Of a stretch of 64,000 bases of DNA, positions 20,426 to 31,738 are shown in pieces (within the stretch, counting starts at the first letter, position 1; every line of letters starts with the position of its first letter). Source of the DNA: Megamerina dolium (Eukaryota > Arthropoda > Insecta > Diptera > Megamerinidae); contig OY978525.1 of assembly GCA_963854835.1 (NCBI GenBank), forward strand, positions 99,589,388 to 99,653,387. Reading direction: 5' to 3'. The notes under the pieces were generated by a model that searched no databases, was not told the DNA's origin, and was given only the letters and a program-made list of their open reading frames with translations. Both the position numbers and the translations under genes were made by a program.

Positions 20426-22303
20426 GTAACGCAGGCAGACGTAACGCGAGCTGTTAAGGAGCGGTATAGAGAGAAAAGGAGTGCAGAGAGACGTCTTTTC
20501 AGGCGCAAGAAGAGGGAGTTGGAAAGACGCGAGTGTGAGGAGATAGAGATGTGTACCGACAAGAATGAGACTCGAAAATTCTTTGAAAAGATCAAGCGCC
20601 TGAGTGGAGGTTTAAATCCCGGAGCCTCTTCTTGTCGTGATGGAAATGGGAATCTGGTTACGGATGTCCAGAGTGTACTGAGCCTATGGAGGGAACACTT
20701 CTCCACGTTACTGAATGGCGATGCTACGAACAATTCCGCCAGTGGAGGAGAATGCCCGATAACCCCAATTACAGATGATGGTGTTGATGTTCCACCACCC
20801 GACTATGACGAGGTTGAAACGGCCATTTTAAGGCTGAAGAACAACAAAGCTGCAGGTGCTGATGGCCTGCCTGCCGAGTTGTTTAAGACCGGAGGCGATG
20901 AGCTGCTCACCCGCATGCACCAGCTCATAAGCAGAATATGGTCGGATGAAAGCATGCCTGATGATTGGAGGCTCAGTGTTCTCTGTCCTGTACATAAAAA
21001 AGGAGACCCCACAATTTGCGCCAACTACCGTGGAATAAGTCTCCTGAGCATCGCGTACAAGGTTCTATCGAGCGTACTCTGTGAAAGATTGAAGCCTATG
21101 CTCAGCAACCTGATTGGACCTTATCAGTGTGGCTTCAGACCTGGTAAATCCACCATCGACCAGATTTTCACACTGCGCCAAATCCTGGAGAAGACCCAAG
21201 AAAAACAGATCGACACACACCACCTATTTGTTGATTATAAAGCCGCTTTCGACAGTCCGGTAAGGGATTACCTCTACGCAACAATGTCTGAGTTCGGTAT
21301 TCCTGCAAAGCTCATTCGACTTTGTAGAATGACACTGCATAACTCCCGTTGTGCAGTGAAAATTGGGAAGGACCTCTCCGCACCGTTTAATACCGAACGG
21401 GGTTTCAGACAAGGTGATTCGTTATCGTGCGACTTCTTCAATCTTATTATGGAGAAAATAATACGAGCTGCTGATCTACGACATAATGGCACTATCTTCA
21501 ACAAAAGTGTCATGCTGTTAGCGTATGCCGACGATATTGACATAATTGGCATGAACACGCGAGCAGTCAGTGCAGCATTCTCAGAGTTGGAAAGAGAGTC
21601 GCGTCGGATGGGTCTCACGGTGAACGAGGGCAAGACGAAGTATCTAGTGTCAACAAACAAAGAGTCCCGGCGTCTTGGACAGCACGTCACTGTTGACAAC
21701 TACGCTTTTGAAGTAGTAAGGGACTTTGTCTATCTTGGAACCAGCATTAACAGCAGTAATGACGTCAGCTTGGAGATCATGCGTAGGATAACTCTTGCTA
21801 ACAGGTGTTACTTTGGGCTGAGTAAGCAATTGAGAAGTCGAGCCCTCTCTCGAAGAACGAAAACTACACTCTACAAGTCTCTCATCATGCCTGTCCTAAC
21901 ATATGGCGCTGAAGCCTGGACAATTTCCACCTCGGATGAGCGAATACTTGGAGTTTTCGAGAGAAAAGTCCTACGCAAGATCTTTGGACCTATTTGCGTT
22001 GGTGGCGAGTACCGAATAAGGTACAACCATGAGCTGTACGAGCTGTATGCCGATATTGACATAGTAAAGCGCATCAAAATCCAGCGGCTGCGCTGGCTAG
22101 GTCATGTCGAGCGAATGGAAGAACACGCTCCAGCTAAGAAGGTGTTATATTCGGAACCCGCTGGAGGACGACGCAAAAGAGGAAGACCAAACCTCCGGTG
22201 GAAAGACCAAGTACTGGAGAACCTGACGGCGCTTGGAATTTCTAACTGGCGCCAGCTAGCGAAGAACAGAGATGACTGGCGAAGCATATTATTTTCGGCC
22301 TAA
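20426..22303 (+). CDS. Reverse transcriptase domain ORF of the RTE-like LINE
   Basis: An open frame of 625 codons inside the LINE; 49 further in-frame codons upstream (from 20279) are host DNA. Motifs in order, residues counted from the ATG at 20279: NNKAAGADGLPAELFK, NYRGISLLSIAYKVLSSVL, CGFRPGKSTIDQIF, FVDYKAAFD with catalytic Asp at about 319, RGFRQGDSLSC, and LLAYADDIDIIG with the YADD box at 416-419. NEGKTKYL and FVYLGTSI follow, then a C-terminal PVLTYGAEAWT and GGRRKRGRPNLRW. All polymerase residues I can check are present, so the domain could be catalytic, but the endonuclease is missing and no element promoter is left. The enzyme would copy LINE RNA at a nicked target. Clade (RTE-like) is inferred from the motif wording and the tandem-repeat tail. 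Confidence 0.9.
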   Translation, partial: VTQADVTRAVKERYREKRSAERRLFRRKKRELERRECEEIEMCTDKNETRKFFEKIKRLSGGLNPGASSCRDGNGNLVTDVQSVLSLWREHFSTLLNGDATNNSASGGECPITPITDDGVDVPPPDYDEVETAILRLKNNKAAGADGLPAELFKTGGDELLTRMHQLISRIWSDESMPDDWRLSVLCPVHKKGDPTICANYRGISLLSIAYKVLSSVLCERLKPMLSNLIGPYQCGFRPGKSTIDQIFTLRQILEKTQEKQIDTHHLFVDYKAAFDSPVRDYLYATMSEFGIPAKLIRLCRMTLHNSRCAVKIGKDLSAPFNTERGFRQGDSLSCDFFNLIMEKIIRAADLRHNGTIFNKSVMLLAYADDIDIIGMNTRAVSAAFSELERESRRMGLTVNEGKTKYLVSTNKESRRLGQHVTVDNYAFEVVRDFVYLGTSINSSNDVSLEIMRRITLANRCYFGLSKQLRSRALSRRTKTTLYKSLIMPVLTYGAEAWTISTSDERILGVFERKVLRKIFGPICVGGEYRIRYNHELYELYADIDIVKRIKIQRLRWLGHVERMEEHAPAKKVLYSEPAGGRRKRGRPNLRWKDQVLENLTALGISNWRQLAKNRDDWRSILFSA

Positions 22304-22341
22304 ATCGATATTCGGTTGTTATGGCCACATAAGTAAGTAAG
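20426..22341 (+). mobile_element. RTE-like LINE, 5'-truncated, recently inserted
   Basis: The insertion is bounded by the 14-bp duplication TAATGATTGTCTTC at 20412-20425 and 22342-22355. The 5' end is truncated (no endonuclease domain). The 3' end is GGCCACATAAGTAAGTAAG, i.e. a short tandem repeat rather than poly-A, which is usual for RTE-clade elements. An intact target duplication and an uninterrupted 1.9-kb frame show a recent event. A shorter relative lies at 52168-52729. Confidence 0.9.
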
Positions 22342-22355
22342 TAATGATTGTCTTC

Positions 22356-25034
22356 TTAGCTCATCTAATTGACTTGTGTCATTATTGTATTTCAACTTGA
22401 AATTACGTATTAATACAATATGTGTTGGCAACTAGTTAAATATACAGACAGTATATGCGTTTAAATATATACTATACATAGGCAACATTTTAATAAAGAC
22501 GTCACAAAGACTCATTGTACGTATGTGAGTTGGAAAAAGAAGAACGATATTCGAAAATAGCATTTATAAATAAATAATTGAATTAACGAATTCAAAGAGG
22601 TATGTAATAAGATTTAATGCATTTCTCATGTTATTCATCTCATTATAAATTAATACGATAACATCACTCAAAATCTACTTACCATTTTGATGAATCCACA
22701 AATGATGGTATATGATAAATGCAATTTCAATTAATCTGCAAGAGAGAAAAATAAATTATTCAATTATATGTCAAATATCCAGAGGGAAATATTCCTTAAT
22801 ATTACAATGATTTAAATCGTGTTGACATAATTATTATTTATTTATTAAATTATCTTCATCTCAATAAAAATGGATATAAATATTTAGGCTGTTGGCGAGG
22901 AATCAAAAAAAAAAAGAATTATTAATTTAGAATGTGATTGTTAACATTCAATTAAAAGTATATATCTTGCAAGATGATATATGGACAATTTTGATCAAAG
23001 AACTTCATATAACTATCGGTTGCGATTACTTGATAGCTTCATCAGAAATTCATCTTGATATAACAACGATCAACATCAACAAGACCTTAATATAAACCTT
23101 CATTAAACTGGATGTATTCTGAAACACCACTACTATTTTTATATTAAATTAATTAAAGCGTAAATTATCTAATTTTTTACTCAATATGCGTAGTATAATA
23201 TTCGCTTTTAATTAGCTTTAGCAATGCAATAATAGAATCAAGCAGCCAGTAGGTACTTAATTGTTCGGATTAATAAAGGCAATTTAATAAATTGAATTAT
23301 AATCATTTTCACAATATTAATGATTTAAACTATTGCTATTTGTAACCCACAGAATAAATGTTTACATAGCTCTTCCTGTGGAAGTACATATCATATCATC
23401 TTACGAGTTCAAATAAATGTGTACATATCGTAGAAAGAAGAAAAACAATTTGTTATTTATTGAACAATTAAATATAATTTTAGAATGCAATTTTCTATAG
23501 AGAAACTATGATTGTGCACTACTTAACAATATACATATATACATGCACTATTACTACGTCTTGTAGGCAAAATGGCATTTAATTCATTTTTAGCCATTGT
23601 TGTTTTACAAAAACACACACAAATGTGTTAAATGTTTGAGATTATAAAAAATTATGATTATTTCATTAGCATATTTATTCAAATGCAAAAGCTTTTAATT
23701 TATAATTAAATAAGAACATGAATACACACACGACTTAACTCAACTATACAGACACACAATACATGAATAATAGCTGAACATAGTGTATGTGTAGCATCAT
23801 TTATTAATTATTACACTAATATAATTATATGATCATGTAAAATGTTATTGAAATAGGTTATTATGTTAATGTGCTAGTAAGTACCTGAACTTATGTACAT
23901 TTGTTGCTGTTTTTGGTATTGTTGTAGCATATGTACTTTAATATATTCATAATCACCAATTATATGCTTGGTTACAACACTTTAGATATATAAAATTAAC
24001 ACACATATTCATACTAGCATTCATACACGTATTTGTAAGTATATGTCGTACGAATGAATTAAGTCAAGTCAATGTAATATAATATATTTCTAAGCCAAAA
24101 TATGTATAATTTATGTGTTTGTGTATGAGTGGCATTCACAAATGTTGTTGCCTTAATTTACTTTTATTGTTTAATTGACACAATGCCTGCAACATACGCC
24201 TCATTCCAACCTTCACCAGTCGACACCAATGTACACATACACATTATGCCAACCACAATTTGTTGATGATGTTGCGGCAATGGTTGGGTTATACTATACT
24301 CAAATCAAAAGAACTTTTTTTTTTATAATTCATTCTCCAAGTAATCCATTAAGAATTTACGCACACACACACACACACATTTCTATGCACACAAAATACA
24401 AACTACCATGTACTAAATGCTCGTATCATGACTAGTGAGAGATGTGATCCATACATGTACATAGGAACAAAGTGATTTAATGTCGATGTGGTTCATATAT
24501 AGTGTTTATCGTTGAGAAAAAGTAGCAAATATAGAAAAATGACATCATTGTAAGGTAAACTTTGTGCATATTGGGCCAATTTCTATATGGTATACCACGT
24601 GGTTATATACATGTATGAACATGGAGCACAGCATGCATATACATACGATTATGTGTGCCTACAAATTATAAGTATATAATCGTATACGTGCATGCATTTG
24701 ACAACATTTAGTAACATACTTAAATAAATTAATTGGTGAAACATGCCCGGTGGGAAAATTAATTAATTTTTATGAACAAATTGTTATACATTTTAATGAA
24801 TTAATACTCAATTATTTTGTTTGAAAATACATGAATAACATTTTTTCATTTTCACTATCGAAACGTTATAAAATATTGCCAAAGATAGTATAGGACAGTG
24901 AAAAAGGCAATGCTTTGTATTTAGTGGAACTCGAAGGGCATTGTAAATCGTCAACTGTAGTATGTCGCTCAAATAATTGATTTTGAAATTTCATACGAAT
25001 AACAAGCGCAACTAACACATATAAAAAGGCATGC
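22356..25034. other. Gene-free AT-rich stretch
   Basis: No ORF with family features; a (CA)n run at 24362-24379. The 86-codon ORF at 24175 is incidental. Confidence 0.5.
24362..24379. repeat. (CA)n microsatellite
   Basis: Pure run of nine CA units. Confidence 0.9.
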
Positions 25035-25330
25035 AATGACCCATACGGGTGATAACTAGAGGGTTAAAATGTACCGTGAAAATAATCCTCGGAAAATGTT
25101 AATATAGGTCTCCGAAGACAAGAACTTTCCTAAATATAATTTTACATATGATTTTTCAAATTCTATGATTCTACTTTTAACCGAAACAGCCAAATTTCAA
25201 ACTACTATAAAAAAATTGTGACGTAGTGGAGCAGAAAGGGATTAATGCTTTTGTTACTCTAGTCAAATGCTATTGTTTGAGACTAGTTTGCTTCACCCCC
25301 CACCGAGACAATGATCCTCAAATTGTGGCA
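25035..25330. repeat. Long direct repeat, copy 1
   Basis: Aligns over its whole length with 25532-25808. Shared words include CCATACGGGTG, GAGGGTTAAAATGT, AATAATC.TCGGAAAATGTTA, TTTTACATATGATTTTTCAA and TCAAATTGTGGCAT. Its first 33 bases read on the minus strand as TTAACCCTCTAGTTATCACC followed by CGTATGGGTCATT, which resembles piggyBac-type termini (TTAA target then CCCT). Confidence 0.85.
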
Positions 25331-25469
25331 TGCAGCTATCACACGATTTTTAAAAATAAAGTACTTAAAGCCTATATTCGTTTTTTACATGTTACCTATT
25401 AGTCGTACAAGTTATTTGTCTTTGGTGACCCTTAATGAAATTTTCTGGAGAATATTTTTGTGGAAGACT

Positions 25470-25564
25470 TTAACCCTTGACCTCCTCCCAAATGTTGATT
25501 TTTAATGAATTTTTCGAAAGAAAAGGTCCAAAATGATCCATACGGGTGGTAATGAGAGGGTTAA
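25470..25564. mobile_element. Candidate piggyBac-type MITE, 95 bp
   Basis: Bounded by TTAA at 25470-25473 and 25561-25564. The left end TTAACCCTTGACCTCCTCCC and the right end read inward on the other strand, TTAACCCTCTCATTACCACC, share TTAACCCT and a similar C-rich stretch. This is short and the inverted ends are imperfect, so the call is tentative. Confidence 0.35.
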
Positions 25565-25808
25565 AATGTTCTGAGAAAATAATCATCGGAAAATGTTAAT
25601 AGAGGTCTCTGAAGACAAGAACTAAATGTAATTTTACATATGATTTTTCAAATTCCTTGATTCTACTTTAGATCGAAAAAGCCAAATTTTAAACTACTGT
25701 AAAAAATTGGGACGTAGTGATGTAGGGCTTTTATTACTGAAGTTAAATGCTATCGTTTGAGTCTGGTTTGATACACCCCCGAGATAATTATCTTCAAATT
25801 GTGGCATA
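25532..25808. repeat. Long direct repeat, copy 2
   Basis: Second copy of 25035-25330, offset about 497 bp, with several small deletions. Contains the right TTAA end of the small element at 25470-25564. Confidence 0.85.
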
Positions 25809-26569
25809 GAGTAACTCAAATTACAACAACTTAAAGGACAACAACAAATCACACAAACAGTGCCTAATACGTTGAGGTAAAGCTGCTGCTGTGCAATGCT
25901 TGCATTTAAACTAATCCTATTATATTGAGTTGGCAACTAAAAAATTGCCGAAATATTTGCCAATGTTTTGATACACAAATTCACCCCATACTATCGTCTT
26001 CTAACAAAAAAATATGTACAATTCGCTTCTTGAAATCGGCACTTACTTAGTTGCCAATCCAATAGAAATAATATTACTATTATTATTAGTACTAAAATCA
26101 TGAAGAACATTTTTATATTACTGCATTTGAAAGACATATAGCTGATGCATTGATAATAGTAATCGAATTTCAATTATCAACATCATTTCATCGATATGAT
26201 TTCAATATCAAATTGTTTGTAATCTGCGGTGCTAGCAATGACATTAAAAACTATAGATATAATATGATTCAATTGCAAGTGAAATTTAAGCAATTACACG
26301 TAATTCAAATCAAAATAGTGAATACGATGATAATGAGAAAATAAAATACAGACACACATACATATTTCATATTACTAATGTTAATGCTTCAAGCATCAGC
26401 AAAGTTTTAGCAGCTATATGTTAATATAATATAATGATGATAGATGCTGATAGATATTTGCGTTACCTCAATGCATACATAAACTAATAGTAGTAAATTT
26501 TCGTGTGAATGCAATCTAAATAAAATTTCAATTCGCTATTAAAATTAAATGTCACTTATATTTGATCAA
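25809..26569. other. Gene-free AT-rich stretch
   Basis: No feature recognised. Confidence 0.5.
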
Positions 26570-26775
26570 TAATGTGGAACAGAATGCTTGGGGTGTTGAA
26601 AAATGCTTATTTTGACCTGATTAAGTGGCTAGAGTTCGAATCAGTTCGCTGATAAAATTGCCAAATAAAATATCCAACATTCAGAGCTAATTGCATATTG
26701 CATTGGCCAAACCGACGACCTTAGGAAGGGTATGTGAAAACACTAACCTATGAGCTATGGTGACACCTCTTGCAA
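26570..26775 (-). mobile_element. Degenerate SINE copy
   Basis: On the minus strand a head reading CATAGCTCATAGGTTAGTG and TAAGGTCGTCGGTTTGGCC recalls the SINE boxes A and B, followed later by TTTGGCAATTTTATCAGC, matching the body word TTGGCAATTCTTCCGAC. Heavy divergence; could be another tRNA-derived family. Confidence 0.4.
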
Positions 26776-28865
26776 AAACGATTGATTTTTATTTATTCCG
26801 AAAAAGTTAATGTTTTTAATTTTTCTGTACTGTACTTTCAAGTATTTCAGTTTGTATTTTGTATTGTGGTGTTATCAACTGAATGTATTACTTCCTATAT
26901 CAATTGATGTAATAATTCAAAAGAGTAATAAATTAAATTTAATTATTACAATATTTACATAAAAATAATTAAAGATATACTCATATTTATAATTAGTAAA
27001 AAGGTATACATTTTTAATTCAACTGTAGCGACAAGCTCAAGTAAATTAAAACATTTACGTTGTAGTGAAAATTTATGCAAAATTTATATAAGAATATTTG
27101 TATGTGAACAGTTAAAGTAAAAAGTATTAATATAGAACAAAAAAAAAAACGATGATAACAGCTACAACAAGGACATCGTTGTAAGAAAATAAGATTAGAA
27201 TACTTCAGAGCCAGAACATTGATGAGGGCAGGAGCAGGAACACAGAAGTATAAGCATCAGTAGTAGTACAGAGTAGCTTAATCATAACAAGTTATATGGC
27301 CGCACGATAGCGACGATAAAGAACAAGAAAGAAGCTATCAAAAGCGAGCAAGATGCCCTAGAAGATGATGAGTTTGAATGAAATCAACGATGAACATATT
27401 TTCATTTATGATGAGAGCAAAAGAACAACAACAACAACAACAAACAAAGGACAACGTGAAGTAGAAAGATGGCACATGCTGTGTCACAACAGCAGCACCA
27501 GTAGCAACACCATCAGCGGTAATATGAACAGAGTAGCTAACATCCATGAATAAATATTCTTTATAAGATTGTGATAGAAATAATAACGTTGAATATTAAT
27601 GACATTAAAGCAGGAAGTTGGAAATGACGATGACAAAGCAATGAAGAGAATTGATATTGAGTTAGAGGAGTAAGTAAAATCATATTTAAAAAAAAATGAC
27701 GACAACGACAACGCCGACAATGATGACAGCAACCGCGCAATTGAAGAGAATTTAAATTAGAGCAATAAAGGTTAAAGTGCATGCTAGCTTACTAAATGAA
27801 ATACGAGTAGTAGAATGTAATACAAGTAATACATATTTCCAGTTTGTCAAAGATAATTTTTGATGAAATTGTAAAATTTACATATTTTTTCGCCGGTCAC
27901 TTGGGTGCTCACTTTTTCACGCATTTTAATATCTGCGACATAAATGCGTATAAATAGAATGTGAAATGTGACTATGTGGGCAAATACCTGATATCTATGG
28001 CATTAATTAAAAAATAGTATTTCCCTTCATATTTTCATAATATCATTTCAATCTTCTGACCATCACAGAGCATCTAACGGCATTTACTGTGTGAATAATA
28101 GTTACTTGTTAAATAATGTCAAAACAATATGAGCAACTGATTTCACAACCATTACTACTACCATCACTATTGTGAGTAATATGTACTAGTAGTACTATTT
28201 ACTATGATGATAATCCGCCTAGCAGCTAGCTTCTATTGTTGTCATTCACATAACACCATTTACAAGCAACAGCAACAGCAACAGCAACCACCACCAACAA
28301 CAACACTACATGCAAATCTATATTTACATAAAATGACAGTTGGGAAATAAAAACGGAAACAGGAATAACATTTTCTTCTTCTTGTTGTTGTTGTTAGATT
28401 GCTTCACTGTAACTGACACCTAATGTTGACCTAGTTCTCATTGGATATTGTCGCTGTACTCTTTATTTTTTTTTTTTTGTTTCGTTGGTATTTGTAACAA
28501 AAGACAACATTATGAATGCAGATGATATGAATGAACATTTATAATAAACACACACACAAATACACATACATATATACTCATGTACATACACATATACATT
28601 TAAATTTATTATTTGTATGCAATGCTACTGCTGTTGCTGTTCTGCGTGTAGTAAGAGTGTCAAGCTTTATGTGATAAAAAGTTAAACAAAAAAGATATTA
28701 CGTATGTGCGTATAAAATAGATTAACTATAATGAAAATGTGTATTGGGATTTATAAAATAGAATAATTTCATGTAAATTTATATATACGAGACCTACTGG
28801 TATAACAATGGAAATTTCATAAACATAAAGTTCAAAATGTCTATCTATTTTTTTTTTTTTTTCAG
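26776..28865. other. Gene-free stretch with trinucleotide-rich DNA
   Basis: 27360-27760 is rich in CAA, GAC and GAT triplets, giving open but low-complexity ORFs on both strands (27338-27782). 28263-28300 has a (CAACAG)n tract. Poly-T at 28849-28862 precedes a possible splice acceptor. No gene supported. Confidence 0.5.
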
Positions 28866-28937
28866 TGTCGAAAGAAAGGTGTAATATACAACGAACCCGT
28901 ATTGATTCAAAAATATTTTACGTGTACGCTGAGTTGA
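28866..28937 (+). other. Possible short 3' exon
   Basis: A long pyrimidine tract ends TTTTTTCAG at 28865 and is followed by a 23-codon open frame, CRKKGVIYNEPVLIQKYFTC then TLS and a stop at 28937. The composition is more protein-like than the surroundings. No partner exon is identified and the length is too short to exclude chance. Confidence 0.15.
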
Positions 28938-29074
28938 GTCATCATACTATAAAACTGATTAAAAACACACTTGGTATGAGACAGAAATTTGGGACACCAT
29001 ATTGCTACTAATAATTCGTTGTATATCAATTTTTTAAGAGATGAATAAAATTTACGTCATTGCATGTCATTTAG

Positions 29075-29440
29075 TTTTAAACAGAAGCAAAATGATGCTA
29101 AAACAACGATATTGATCAATTCAACTTATGGTGATGAGTTCATATGGCATGAAATAGTTAGAAAGTGATTTGCAAGATTTCGTGATGGAAATTTTAGTTT
29201 TGAGAATAATCCACGTAATGGTGATCCACGAAAGAAGGTTATGGACGAAGAAATTCAAACTTTACTCGATGAAAAACCACGTCAAACTGAAAATTAACTT
29301 GCAACACAGTTAGAGGTAACACAGCAAGCAATTTGGATTCGATTGTATGCAATGGGAATGATCCAGAAGAAAGGAAAATGTGTCCCATAAAAGAAAAATC
29401 GAAGAATTGACATCTTCATTCATTTGCTTTCACGATACAA
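29075..29440 (+). mobile_element. Mariner N-terminal half, first lineage
   Basis: The frame reads STYGDEFIWHEIVRK, a stop, FARFRDGNFSFENNPRNGDP and KVMDEEIQTLLDEKPRQTEN. After another stop comes LATQLEVTQQAIWIRLYAMG, then MIQKKGKCVP and IHLLSRYK. F-RF--G-F--E--PR-G-P, the Q-A-----L--MG-I-K block and the following WVPHEL-like position are the mariner DNA-binding half. It ends at LLSRYK, just where the catalytic domain should begin. Confidence 0.75.
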
Positions 29441-29529
29441 AATCATCACAAGTACGAGGACGATCCAGTTTCAAGGCGCCACGTTGTTAAAAATTTTTTT
29501 TGGGCCATCTAAAGGTAACGACCTCAGTG

Positions 29530-29875
29530 AATTTGTAAACATGGAAAAAATTGGTCACCGTTATGTATTTCAATACTTTTATTCGAAAGGTCTCAGTCCA
29601 ACGAATATTAAAGCCGAACCTGATTCTACTCTGGGGGAGTCTGTTCCTTCGTTTACGACCATAAAATATTGGGTGGCAGAGTTTAAACGAGGTAGTACGA
29701 GCTGCCAAGACGAACACCGTTGTGGTCGACCAATTGAGGTGGCCACGCCAGAAACGGTTAAGAAAATCCACAAAATGGTATTGGATGATCGCCGGCTGAA
29801 GTGCGTGAGCTATGTGAAATTACAGGCATTTCAAAAAGTGCTATACATCGTATATTGGCAGAAAATTTAGAGATG
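29530..29875 (+). mobile_element. Mariner N-terminal half, second lineage
   Basis: From the ATG at about 29541: MEKIGHRYVFQYFYSKGLSP, TNIKAEPDSTLGESVPSFTT, KYWVAEFKRGSTSCQDEHRC, GRPIEVATPETVKKIHKMVL, DDRRLK, then after a one-base shift VRELCEITGISKSAIHRILA and ENLEMK. This is a clear two-helix-turn-helix mariner DNA-binding region, different from the one just upstream. It stops at the point where W-PH-L and the catalytic domain should follow. Confidence 0.8.
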
Positions 29876-29877
29876 AA

Positions 29878-30265
29878 AAGCGCTGTGTGTGGTGGTATTG
29901 AAAGGGAGCCATTTTCTGGAACCTGGTACAAACTGTTACAGCTGAATGTTATCAACAACAGATGGGCAAATCAAAAATGTCGGTCTGGAAAAAATATCCT
30001 TTACTGGCCAAGGAAGTCGAAAAGTAGTATTGCTGTATGACAACGTTCATTCACATACTGCAAAACCAACCCTGGAGCTCACCTACTCCTTATGCAGGGC
30101 TCGGCTGCTTACGACTACTACTTATTCAGATCAATGCTGTCTCATTTAGCTGACCAGCGGTTTCTAAAGTTGAAGATATAAGAAATTACTAGATTACTGT
30201 TCTGCTTCGACCCCATCAAGTCTCTATCACGAGGGCATTCAGCATTTACTCGATAAATTGCAAAC
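29878..30265 (+). mobile_element. Mariner catalytic-half remnant
   Basis: Frames give CVWWYRKG-like and AIFWNLVQ text. Then come a VTAECYQQQM block, VVLLYDNVHSHTAKPTLELT with the second-Asp motif (YDNVHSHTA for HDNARPHTA), YDYYLFRS-like text and a C-terminal SLYHEGIQHLLDKL. Several frameshifts. The block with the first Asp is missing. It may belong to the first lineage (29075-29440) with the second sitting between its halves. Confidence 0.65.
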
Positions 30266-30312
30266 GAAAAAAAAAAAATTGCATAATTATATTATATTTC
30301 AATAGAATTTCT

Positions 30313-30396
30313 TTAGAGCCATTTTTACAGTACCAAGTTAAATCATAGAATAAAGTTATTCTATGAGTTAACTTGCTACTGTGCAAATGGCTCTAA
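30313..30396. repeat. 84-bp near-perfect hairpin
   Basis: Arms of 41 bp (30313-30353 and 30356-30396) pair with four mismatches around a 2-base centre. Left arm begins TTAGAGCCATTTTTACAG; the right arm ends CTGTGCAAATGGCTCTAA. It lies just after the mariner remnant. It could be a tiny palindromic MITE or a miRNA-like hairpin; the loop is short for the latter. Confidence 0.8.
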
Positions 30397-31738
30397 GTGG
30401 TTACAAATATCTGATGAAAGTGAATATATGTACCCTTGCACTTGTGCAGAGTATACAAATTTTCTTTCAAAGAAGCCTTTAATAAATGATTAAATATGTG
30501 CAACATTTAAATATATTTAAGTTAAATATAGAATAGAGCCTTTTTATATTTGGAGAAATGTGTCAAAAGTTTTATACAAATTAATATATACCTAAAGCCA
30601 GCCAGCTTTTCCCACCAGGGAATACATATGCACACACATAGCCCATACATCCGACTATATATTTGTGTATGTATAAAAATATGCACATATACCATACATA
30701 GGGTATTTAGTGGCATTAGTACAGATGATAAATGGAAATATATTTCCATTATACTTGTATTGCTATTGCTACTACTACTGCCACTGTTCCTATTGTTTCT
30801 TTATATATAATTATTGTTGTGGTGCAGTGTTATGGCATGTTTGCGAAAAGTTTTTCAATTTTCTTTCTATTATTTTGTTACAATATTTTTTGAATTTTTT
30901 TCTTTTTTTCTCTCTTTTTTGTATCCTCATTTCCACGAATAGTAAGATATTCAATTATTATATTTGACATTTTTATTATAGACAATTTTTGAAAAGTATT
31001 TTTTTTCCTTTTTTGTGTTCTTTTTAAGCTGTCAAGTTGGAAGAAAAAAAAAAATATTTTTGCCAATACATGTCACAATTTCCGACACACGATACATTAA
31101 AAAATACAGGTACGTGTACGAGAATAGGGATGTGCACATAACCAGCAATTCAAAATACAAATGCTTTAATACAGAGCACATTTCAAGACTTTCTCGTTAA
31201 AAAGAATGATGTTACACATATTCATCTTTTTATAAACAGGTATAGTAAAGAGATATACAATAGTACGCTCGTAAAGGCTTCGTAGTATGAAGAGTTTCGG
31301 AAGCACACCATTTACCGCTGGGTGGTTGTATATAACATACATCTATATATGCAATATATGACATTTGTGACTGACATGTTTGTCACATACGATATTGACA
31401 GTTGACATTAAATGGTTGGTTTAAATAATTTTGTAGTTATAGCCAACATACTCATACACACATCCATACTATATTGTGTTTCCATGAATTGTATTTGTAA
31501 GTGGTTAAGAAAGTGCATATGAGTTATGGATGAGATATGGATGATGTCAATTAAGATGTATGCATGTAAATATATAGATATTTATGAAAGGTACGTATCT
31601 ATTAGGTTAGGTATCTATTAAACTGAATAGTCGATATATCTAACTACTTATGGGAGTGAAAATGACTAATATTGTAATATAATCTTAAAGTGTAACTCTT
31701 CATCAGTGTTTGATATTTGCTTGTATAATAATTAATGT
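30397..31738. other. Gene-free AT-rich stretch
   Basis: T-rich DNA giving Phe/Leu-rich chance ORFs; nothing recognised. Confidence 0.5.

Noticed and set aside
27338..27782. ORFs on both strands in triplet-rich DNA
   Set aside because: Low-complexity CAA/GAC/GAT triplets keep frames open on both strands at once; no domain or splice support.
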